DNA of 10,234 bases, taken from positions 1 through 10,234 of the forward strand of contig DCPU01000012.1 of the NCBI GenBank assembly GCA_002323245.1, written 5' to 3'. Shown here piece by piece: positions 1-5,513 of this stretch. Each line of letters opens with the position of its first letter. The stretch's first letter is position 1. This DNA comes from Mariprofundus sp. UBA1536 (lineage in GTDB: Bacteria > Pseudomonadota > Zetaproteobacteria > Mariprofundales > Mariprofundaceae). The translations under genes and the position numbers were made by a program. Below the pieces are notes generated by a model that did not search any database, was not told the origin of the DNA, and saw only the letters and a program-made list of their open reading frames with translations.

Positions 1-1
1 A

Positions 2-922
2 CCCTTTGAGCAAATCGATGGTGTGATTTCAGTGGTATCGGGTTACACCAATGGCAAAACAGTCAATCCCAACTATCAAAATTACAATCAAGGCGGCCAT
101 GTCGAAGTGGTTGAAATTACTTATGAAACCAGCAAGGTGACTTACGCGCAGTTGCTGGATGTGTTTTGGCGTCAAATCAACCCTACCGATGCTGGTGGTC
201 AGTTTGTCGATAGAGGTTATGCCTACACATCAGCTATTTTTTATCTAAATGAAGCTCAGCGGGTTGAAGCTGAAAAATCCAAAGCCGAGCTGGCCAAATC
301 AGGTCGTTTTTCCAAACCGCTGGTCACACCCATTCAACCTGCCAAAACCTTTTACGCAGCCGAAGAGTACCATCAGGATTATTATATCAAGAATCCTGTT
401 CGTTATTGGTATTACCGCAAAGGTTCAGGCCGCGATACCTATTTGGATAAGATTTGGGGCGAAGAACGCCATGGTGTGAAACCAGTATCGAGCCACGCTT
501 ACAAAGACCTCAAAGCTAAGCTCACGCCACTGCAATACAAAGTGACGCAAGAAGAGGGCACCGAACCGCCGTTTAACAATACTTACTGGAACAACAAAGC
601 CGCGGGCATTTATGTGGATATCGTTTCTGGGGAGCCGCTGTTTAGCTCTACTGACAAATACAAATCCGGCACAGGCTGGCCAAGTTTTACCAAACCGCTT
701 GAGCCTGAAAACATTGTTGAAAAAGAAGATCGAGGCTTGTTTAGTGTGCGCACGGAAATTCGTAGCAAAAAAGCAGATTCGCATCTGGGTCATGTGTTCA
801 ACGATGGCCCCGCACCCACTGGTTTGCGCTATTGCATGAACAGTGCTGCGATGCGCTTTATTCCTGCCGACAAACTTCAAGAAGAAGGCTACGGCCAATT
901 TGCAAATCTCTTCAAAAAGTAA
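2..922 (+). CDS. msrAB: Bifunctional peptide-methionine sulfoxide reductase MsrA/MsrB (5' partial)
   Basis: This enzyme repairs oxidised methionine: the MsrA part reduces the S-sulfoxide and the MsrB part the R-sulfoxide. The frame is open to the window edge and reads PFEQIDGVISVVSGYTNG, internal MsrA sequence, so the start codon, the GCFW catalytic cysteine and any signal peptide lie upstream. MsrA landmarks are FVDRG (about 206-220) and EEYHQDYY (about 364-387). The MsrB domain runs from about 485 to the stop, with SGTGWPSF (665-688), HLGHVF and the catalytic Cys in RYC (833-835). That is the only cysteine in the visible protein. Both zinc CxxC pairs are gone (YVDIVS and RSKKAD stand where CxxC is expected), as in Neisseria PilB-type fusions. 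The usual recycling Cys of SGCGWPSF is Thr. The msrB gene follows 12 nt later, so the two are probably co-transcribed. Location (cytoplasm or periplasm) cannot be judged without the N-terminus. Confidence 0.95.
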   Translation, partial: PFEQIDGVISVVSGYTNGKTVNPNYQNYNQGGHVEVVEITYETSKVTYAQLLDVFWRQINPTDAGGQFVDRGYAYTSAIFYLNEAQRVEAEKSKAELAKSGRFSKPLVTPIQPAKTFYAAEEYHQDYYIKNPVRYWYYRKGSGRDTYLDKIWGEERHGVKPVSSHAYKDLKAKLTPLQYKVTQEEGTEPPFNNTYWNNKAAGIYVDIVSGEPLFSSTDKYKSGTGWPSFTKPLEPENIVEKEDRGLFSVRTEIRSKKADSHLGHVFNDGPAPTGLRYCMNSAAMRFIPADKLQEEGYGQFANLFKK

Positions 923-934
923 GCGAGGAAAGCC

Positions 935-1396
935 ATGAATCAACCGAACATTTTCACTTGGAATGATGTGTTAAGCATAACCAAACAAGGAAACCCCACA
1001 CCGCCTAAGCGCGTAGAAAAAAGCAAAGATGAGTGGAAAGCCTTGCTGAGTCATGAGCAATTTTACGTGACTCGAGAGCATGGCACAGAGCGGGCCCACA
1101 GCTCGGCTATGTGCCAAATCTTTGCGCCGGGTTTATACGCTTGCAGCTGTTGTGACACGCCCTTGTTTGATGCCACCACGAAGTTTGACAGCGGCACAGG
1201 TTGGCCGAGCTTTACTCTTCCAATCCAAGACAACGTGGTTTCATATCACCAAGATCTGAGCTATGGCGTACGTATCGAAGTGCGCTGCAACGTCTGCGAT
1301 GCGCACTTGGGTCATGTCTTCCCTGATGGCCCAGCACCCACAGGCCTGCGCTATTGCATCAATGCCTTGAGCTTAAATAAAATCGAAGAGGCATGA
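935..1396 (+). CDS. msrB: Peptide-methionine (R)-S-oxide reductase MsrB, zinc-binding form
   Basis: This gene encodes a stand-alone 153-residue MsrB, which reduces methionine-R-sulfoxide in proteins. The ATG at 935 has a GAGGAA ribosome site at 925-930, and about 30 residues precede the MsrB core. Both zinc pairs are present (C70/C73 in CSCC and C118/C121 in CNVC), as are HLGHVF and the catalytic C141 in RYCINA. Residue 88, the usual recycling Cys in SGCGWPSF, is Thr. C60 lies in the loop before the first zinc pair and could be the alternative resolving cysteine; this is inference, based on MsrBs known to use a Cys in that region. No signal peptide is visible, so the protein is probably cytoplasmic. 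It follows the msrA-msrB fusion by 12 nt, giving two MsrB activities of different type in one operon. Confidence 0.95.
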   Translation: MNQPNIFTWNDVLSITKQGNPTPPKRVEKSKDEWKALLSHEQFYVTREHGTERAHSSAMCQIFAPGLYACSCCDTPLFDATTKFDSGTGWPSFTLPIQDNVVSYHQDLSYGVRIEVRCNVCDAHLGHVFPDGPAPTGLRYCINALSLNKIEEA

Positions 1397-1456
1397 GTAA
1401 ATAACATAACAAATCAGTAAAAATTGATGGCTCAGTAATGATCAAACGTTGTTTTA

Positions 1457-1470
1457 AAACCAATTGGTTT
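1457..1470. repeat. 14-bp perfect palindrome downstream of msrB
   Basis: AAACCAATTGGTTT reads the same on both strands. It lies about 60 bp after msrB in a gene-free stretch (1397-1591) that shows no other coding signal. As RNA it would give only a 5-bp stem and no T-tract follows, so it is not a convincing terminator. It could be a protein-binding site or a chance palindrome. Confidence 0.4.
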
Positions 1471-1591
1471 GCTTATTATCGACTATGTTAAACATACGGA
1501 ATTTTTGATGATAACGCGGAGCAAATATACAAAGAATAACTAAATTATTCGGGCAGATGCGTATGGTCGAAGTGGGCTGCCTGTAATAAAA

Positions 1592-1618
1592 AAACGCCGA
1601 GTGATAAGCTCGGCGTTT
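1592..1618. terminator. Bidirectional rho-independent terminator between msrB and the Met-rich lipoprotein gene
   Basis: A perfect 10-bp stem (AAACGCCGAG / CTCGGCGTTT) encloses a 7-nt loop. On the minus strand it is followed by an uninterrupted run of T (the A-run at about 1588-1594), which makes a classic terminator for the lipoprotein gene ending at 1638. On the plus strand GTTTTG follows, so it can also stop transcripts from msrAB-msrB. Confidence 0.85.
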
Positions 1619-1637
1619 GTTTTGGCGGCAACGATAT

Positions 1638-1844
1638 TTACATCATGCTGTCTTTTTTCATGTCGCTACCCATCATCTTCTTGTCGCTTTTCATGCTGTC
1701 TTGCTGCATGTCACCATCCATCATTTTGGTTTTTTGCATCATCATACCATCATCTTTTTTCATACTGTGATTCATATCCGACTGGCAGGCGTTAAGTAGG
1801 AAAGGCAAAGTAATGAGTGCAGCTATGGTGAAGAGTTTTTTCAT
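1638..1844 (-). CDS. Methionine-rich MXKDX-repeat lipoprotein
   Basis: This is a 68-residue secreted lipoprotein of unknown function. I start it at the ATG at 1842-1844, because GGAG lies 8 nt upstream (1853-1856) and the protein then opens with a textbook lipoprotein signal (MKK, hydrophobic core, lipobox LNAC with Cys20). The longer open frame to 1928 would put 28 untypical residues before the signal. The 49-residue mature part has 14 Met plus many Lys and Asp, arranged as loose pentapeptides (MKKDD, MQQDS, MKSDK, MKKDS). This resembles the small MXKDX-repeat proteins seen in proteobacteria. It is low-complexity and probably unfolded. No Asp follows the lipid Cys (residue +2 is Gln), so outer-membrane sorting is likely. 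Exposed Met could soak up oxidants or bind Cu(I)/Ag(I); both are inferences. The gene is divergent from the two-component genes and shares their regulatory spacer. Confidence 0.8.
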   Translation of the reverse strand: MKKLFTIAALITLPFLLNACQSDMNHSMKKDDGMMMQKTKMMDGDMQQDSMKSDKKMMGSDMKKDSMM

Positions 1845-1933
1845 GATTTTTTCTCCGTTGTGTTTGATTTGTGCTGGCGCAAGCCGCGCGTGGCAAAGCT
1901 TAGAGACAAAAGAACACAGACAATTCACATAAA

Positions 1934-1967
1934 TATCACTTTTGTATCACGTGATATTTGCGTGATA
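1934..1967. promoter_or_regulatory. Four-half-site operator-like dyad in the divergent spacer
   Basis: Two TATCAC copies (1934-1939, 1945-1950) and two GTGATA copies (1951-1956, 1962-1967) form one symmetric array. The spacers are exactly 5 nt (TTTTG and TTTGC), so direct repeats on each strand have an 11-bp period, about one helical turn. Embedded in it are the perfect 9-bp inverted repeat AAATATCAC / GTGATATTT and the palindrome TATCACGTGATA. OmpR/PhoB-type regulators bind tandem direct repeats with this period. The array sits nearly midway between the lipoprotein start (1844) and the regulator start (2065). I infer that it is the binding site of the adjacent response regulator, acting on both promoters. 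Confidence 0.7.
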
Positions 1968-2064
1968 AATCCAAACTAAGGTTTGTGCTGTGAAAATGAC
2001 AAGTGTAAGAAAAGTGATCCAAACAAGACTACAGTTTCGATAATCGGCAAGCTCAGGGCGGATG

Positions 2065-2769
2065 ATGAAAAAGAATATATTAATCGTGGAAGACAATGCG
2101 GATCTGGCCAGCTTAGTGCAGCTGCATGTGTTGGATATCAATTGTGATGCTGATATTGCCCACGATGGTGGTCAGGCTTTACGGATGTATCAAAGCAAAG
2201 CCTATGACCTTGTGATTCTTGATATCATGTTACCCGTGATGGATGGCATCAGCTTGTGCCAGAAAATGCGTGATAAGGGTGCTTATGTGCCCATTATTAT
2301 GCTCACCTCCAAAGCTTCGGAGCTTGACCGCGTGGTCGGTCTGGAAGTGGGCGCTGATGATTATCTGACTAAACCCTTTAGTTTTCCGGAATTGTTAGCG
2401 CGCATCAAAGCGCAATTTCGCACCATCGAAGCCTTGACCCATAAGCCAACGCATCAAACTAGCGAACTATTCCAGATGGGTTATTTGCGCATGGATGTGG
2501 GTAAACGGCTGGTAACGATTCAAGGCAAAGCCATCGCGCTCACCGCCAAAGAATTTGATTTGTTGCTGTATTTTGCCAAACACCCTGGGCAAGTGTTCAC
2601 GCGCAGCCAATTGCTTGACCAGGTTTGGGGTTATCAATTTGAAGGGTATGACCACACAGTCAACACCCATATCAATCGCTTGCGTCTGAAAATCGAAGCA
2701 GACCCTGCCAAACCGAAATATATCCTCACCGTTTGGGGTGTGGGTTACAAATGTGGGGATGGTATTTGA
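2065..2769 (+). CDS. OmpR/PhoB-family response regulator
   Basis: This is a DNA-binding response regulator of 234 residues. Numbering from the ATG at 2062, the receiver domain (about 4-120) has acidic pair E10/D11, phospho-acceptor D54 in LDIMLP, T82 and K104 in the TKPF motif. The winged-helix output domain (about 138-233) includes LTAKEFDLLLYFAKHPG and the recognition-helix region around YDHTVNTHINRLR, ending in the expected VWGVGYK. Two adjacent ATGs exist; AGGG at 2055-2058 is better spaced for the second (2065), giving MKKNILIVEDN, so I use that. The kinase gene overlaps its end, the usual sign of a cognate pair. It is divergent from the Met-rich lipoprotein gene with the 1934-1967 dyad between them, which suggests autoregulation and control of the lipoprotein. 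The signal sensed is unknown. Confidence 0.93.
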   Translation: MKKNILIVEDNADLASLVQLHVLDINCDADIAHDGGQALRMYQSKAYDLVILDIMLPVMDGISLCQKMRDKGAYVPIIMLTSKASELDRVVGLEVGADDYLTKPFSFPELLARIKAQFRTIEALTHKPTHQTSELFQMGYLRMDVGKRLVTIQGKAIALTAKEFDLLLYFAKHPGQVFTRSQLLDQVWGYQFEGYDHTVNTHINRLRLKIEADPAKPKYILTVWGVGYKCGDGI

Positions 2770-4238
2770 GACATTCTTTGTATGCGCGCCTAGCCATCAC
2801 CCTCACATTAACACTGGGCTTGGTTGGCCTTGTGTATGCCGTGTTGATGCTTACCACTGTGCAAAATAACAGGCAATATACCGAGCAAACCCTCAATCGC
2901 GATTTGGCTAAAACCTTAGTGGCTGAGCGCAACTTGGTGCGTGAAAATGCTTTGGATGACGGCGCGCTTAAACAATTGTTTCAAGCTTATATGAATGTAA
3001 ACCCAAGCATTGAAATCTATTTGTTGAATCTCAAGGGTCAGATTTTATCGTATTCAGCCGATCCAGGGAAAGTACAGCGTCAGTTTGTGGACTTAACACC
3101 CATTCAAAATTTTCTCAAAGAAGATGCCATGTTTCCAGTGTTGGGCGATGATCCGCGGTCATTCGAGCGGCAAAAGGTTTTTTCGGTAACACCCATTCCA
3201 AGTACGGATAACCCAGATGGTTATTTATATGTGATTTTACGCGGCGAGCAATACGATGATGTGGAGCAAATGGCCCGCGCTCAAGCTTTGTTAAGGTTAA
3301 GTGCTTGGGTGGTGGCTTTGGCGCTGTTGTTGGGCCTGTTGGTGGGATTGATGGTGTTATATCCCATCACGCGCCGTTTGCAGAAGCTAGCAAGAGAAGT
3401 TGAACGTTTTGCACAAAGTGGTTTCGAAGGAGAGCCAAGTTTGTCCTTGTCAGCCAAACAAGATGAGCTCAGTCAGCTTGAAAACAACATCGCCGCCATG
3501 GTGCTGCAAATCAAGGCGCAATTGGTACAACTTGCTGAGCAAGAACAACAGCGGCGCGATTTATTTGCATCGCTTTCTCATGACCTGCGCACGCCGCTGG
3601 CGACTTTGCATGGTTACTTGGAAACCTTGCAAATCAAAGCAAAATCTCTTGATGAAAACCAGCGAAAAACCTATACCAATCAAGCCATTACCTTTAGCAA
3701 CCGAATCAAAGATTTGGTGGATGAGTTGTTTGAAATGGCCAAATTGGACACCTTTCAAACTGCGCCCAACCTTGAGCCGTTTTCGCTTCCTGAATTGGTG
3801 CAAGATGTATTACAACAGTTTGAACTGCGCGCCAAAGAAGTGGGTGTTGCTTTGCAGATGCGTGGTGATACCGAGCTGCCTTTTGTGACGGGTAATATCA
3901 GCTTGATGCAGCGTGTGTTTGAAAACCTGCTGGGTAACGCGATTCGCCATGTGCAAAAGGGTGATTTGATTGCTATTGATTTGCGCCATCTTGGTGACCG
4001 GGTACAGGTGGAAGTCAGCGATACTGGTAGTGGCATTGCGCCTGAGCATTTGGAACAAATTTTTGAGCCAATGTACCAGGTTAACAACGCCCATCGCGGC
4101 GGCGCGCATGCTGGCCTTGGTTTGGCTATTGTTCGCCGGATTCTTGCCTTGCACCAATCACAAATCACCGTTAGCAGCATTATCGGTGATGGCACCAGCT
4201 TTACCTTTGCACTGTTGTTTCCACCAAACCATTACTGA
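2751..4238 (+). CDS. Membrane sensor histidine kinase
   Basis: This is the cognate kinase of the preceding regulator, 495 residues. A first membrane helix (about 14-36) is followed by a periplasmic sensor of about 150 residues, with a PAS/Cache-like stretch (IEIYLLNLKGQIL) and no cysteine. Then come a second helix (about 184-206), HAMP, and HisKA with phospho-acceptor H277 in SHDLRTPL. The ATPase domain has the N box (ENLLGN, 391-396), G1 box DTGSG (424-428) and G2 box GLGL (455-458). All catalytic boxes look intact. The start is uncertain: ATG 2751 overlaps the regulator by 19 nt, whereas TTG 2766 has GGGGA 6 nt upstream and overlaps the regulator stop as TTGA. Both keep the first helix. The lack of sensor cysteines argues against direct thiol sensing; the ligand cannot be read from the sequence. 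Confidence 0.93.
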   Translation: MWGWYLRHSLYARLAITLTLTLGLVGLVYAVLMLTTVQNNRQYTEQTLNRDLAKTLVAERNLVRENALDDGALKQLFQAYMNVNPSIEIYLLNLKGQILSYSADPGKVQRQFVDLTPIQNFLKEDAMFPVLGDDPRSFERQKVFSVTPIPSTDNPDGYLYVILRGEQYDDVEQMARAQALLRLSAWVVALALLLGLLVGLMVLYPITRRLQKLAREVERFAQSGFEGEPSLSLSAKQDELSQLENNIAAMVLQIKAQLVQLAEQEQQRRDLFASLSHDLRTPLATLHGYLETLQIKAKSLDENQRKTYTNQAITFSNRIKDLVDELFEMAKLDTFQTAPNLEPFSLPELVQDVLQQFELRAKEVGVALQMRGDTELPFVTGNISLMQRVFENLLGNAIRHVQKGDLIAIDLRHLGDRVQVEVSDTGSGIAPEHLEQIFEPMYQVNNAHRGGAHAGLGLAIVRRILALHQSQITVSSIIGDGTSFTFALLFPPNHY

Positions 4239-4248
4239 GGATTTTATT

Positions 4249-4896
4249 ATGTTGAAAGCATGTTTACTGGCCACGAGCCTGTGTTTATGGGCAGGCCATG
4301 CTTTGGCAGCCAGCGATGGCTTTGTGTATGATTTTCATGAGCCTGTGATTATTAATGGTCATTGGGCAAGTAAGGATACCCCTGTGCATTTTGGCGATGC
4401 AGTGCTCACTGGCAAAGGGGGGCGCATTACCATCAAACTCGATGGGAATGTGTTTCGTTTGGGGCAATATTCTCGGCTGACCTTGCCTGCGCATGAGGAA
4501 AACATCACGCTGAACTTCTTCTTTGGTTCGTTATTGGCGGTGTTTCGTCATCATGACCACAAACAAATTATTACCAAAACTGCGGTGCTTGGCGTGCGGG
4601 GCACGGGCGCTTATTTGGACGTTGGGAAAGAGGAAACGTATTTATGTACTTGCTACGGGGATATTGATTTTGCTGATGCCAGCAACCTGGGCAATGTCGC
4701 GCGTGTGCATGCGCATCACCACAATGCCATTGCTTTTGATCACGGCTCGAAAAACTTCTTCACCATGCAACCTTTGATTGGCCATGCAACGCCGCAGTTG
4801 GTGGCGCTGGAAGCTTTGGCCGATCGCTTACCACCTGAAACGTGTTCACCAGAAAACAATAAATTTAATACTGTAGAATTTGGCTTACCACGTTAA
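4249..4896 (+). CDS. Secreted FecR-domain protein
   Basis: This is a 215-residue exported protein with a FecR-like domain and no established function. The ATG at 4249 has TGAGGA 7 nt upstream, overlapping the kinase stop, and starts a clear Sec signal peptide cut near HALA|ASDG. The FecR-type fold is seen in GDAVLTGKGGRITIKL, FRLGQYSRLTL and ITKTAVLGVRGTGAYLDV. It then carries the CxCYG motif (YLCTCYGD), a His cluster (HAHHHN) and an ALADRLPP tail typical of a group of stand-alone periplasmic FecR-domain proteins. It lacks the N-terminal cytoplasmic region and membrane helix of true anti-sigma FecR, so 'iron dicitrate regulator' would be a misleading name. Its place 10 nt behind the kinase gene suggests co-expression and perhaps a periplasmic accessory or target role for the two-component system. 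A longer frame reaching back into the kinase gene is an overlap artefact. Confidence 0.85.
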   Translation: MLKACLLATSLCLWAGHALAASDGFVYDFHEPVIINGHWASKDTPVHFGDAVLTGKGGRITIKLDGNVFRLGQYSRLTLPAHEENITLNFFFGSLLAVFRHHDHKQIITKTAVLGVRGTGAYLDVGKEETYLCTCYGDIDFADASNLGNVARVHAHHHNAIAFDHGSKNFFTMQPLIGHATPQLVALEALADRLPPETCSPENNKFNTVEFGLPR

Positions 4897-4916
4897 GGGG
4901 GCTTTTTAAGCTTTGT

Positions 4917-5342
4917 TTACTTCACGTTAACTTCAATCGTGGTGCTCATTTTTTTGCCGTAGGATTGATGAATACCATTGGCAAATTGCAGGGTTAATGT
5001 GTGTTTGCCAGGGCTTAGAGTCACTTCAGTTTCAGTTTGGCCTTTACCAAAATGGATGTGTTGCTTATCAGCAGGCACGGCTTTGTGCTCAGGTACATAC
5101 GCACCATCAATAATCAAATGATGATGGCCAGTGCCTTCTATGATTTCGCCTGCTTTATGAACTTTCATGGCTTCAATGCCCATCACGACTGTAAATGTAG
5201 AAGATACAGTTTCCCCATTTTTAGGGCTGATAAAGTAGGGGCCAGTATGGTCTTTGCCAGTATGTTCACCCGCAGTGGCTAATGACGGTGCTAGCGCTAA
5301 CCCCATGCTTAAAACCAGCATTTTTAATTTAAACTTTTGCAT
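4917..5342 (-). CDS. Periplasmic DUF4399 protein
   Basis: This 141-residue exported protein matches my recollection of the DUF4399 family, for which no biochemical role is established. The ATG (5340-5342) has GCGAGG a few bases upstream (around 5348-5353). A Sec signal peptide is cut near LATA|GEH. The single domain shows the family landmarks: YFISPKNGETVSS at its start, GTGHHHLIIDG, the HIHFGKGQTETE segment and the LSPGKHTLTLQFANG strand. It looks like a small beta-sandwich, and clustered His residues (HHH and HIH) could bind a metal, though that is inference. It converges on the FecR-domain gene with only 20 bp between stops and is divergent from recA. Many family members occur near c-type cytochrome or other envelope genes, so context gives little. 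Confidence 0.85.
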   Translation of the reverse strand: MQKFKLKMLVLSMGLALAPSLATAGEHTGKDHTGPYFISPKNGETVSSTFTVVMGIEAMKVHKAGEIIEGTGHHHLIIDGAYVPEHKAVPADKQHIHFGKGQTETEVTLSPGKHTLTLQFANGIHQSYGKKMSTTIEVNVK

Positions 5343-5410
5343 GAAAAACCTCGCTTTGGATATGATTTCAATCTTGCTGCGGCGTATATTTAAAAGTATT
5401 TATTAAAAGC

Positions 5411-5422
5411 CTGTGAACACAG
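5411..5422. promoter_or_regulatory. Inverted repeat upstream of recA (candidate operator)
   Basis: CTGTG-AA-CACAG is a 5-bp inverted repeat about 100 bp before the recA start in the divergent spacer 5343-5513. A second weak dyad, TTTG-N7-CAAA, lies at 5425-5439. Neither equals the gammaproteobacterial LexA box (CTG-N10-CAG) or other LexA boxes I know, so the role is open. No convincing -35/-10 pair stands out in this spacer. Confidence 0.25.
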
Positions 5423-5513
5423 CATTTGTAGCATCCAAACTTGCTGGCAATAGCTTCAGCCTAATGTTACGTTTCGGCGACTTTAAAGATTGGCAAAAAA
5501 GGATGGCGCGCAC

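Noticed and set aside
425..943. 172-residue antisense frame across msrAB
   Set aside because: It lies wholly opposite a clear MsrA/MsrB coding sequence, has no ribosome site or family resemblance, and is a shadow of that gene's codon use.
1845..1928. 28-residue N-terminal extension of the Met-rich lipoprotein
   Set aside because: It would bury the lipoprotein signal sequence, and the internal ATG at 1844 has its own GGAG ribosome site.
3755..4195. Antisense frames of 146 and 115 residues across the kinase gene
   Set aside because: They mirror the conserved kinase ATPase domain and show no protein-family features of their own.
3970..4248. Long 5' extension of the FecR-domain gene into the kinase gene
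   Set aside because: The start at 4249 has a good ribosome site and a signal peptide directly after it; the upstream residues are out-of-frame kinase sequence.
4889..4930. Terminator or regulatory repeat between the FecR-domain and DUF4399 genes
   Set aside because: Only a 4-bp GCTT/AAGC stem and a CACGTTAA direct repeat lying mostly in coding sequence could be found; neither is convincing.
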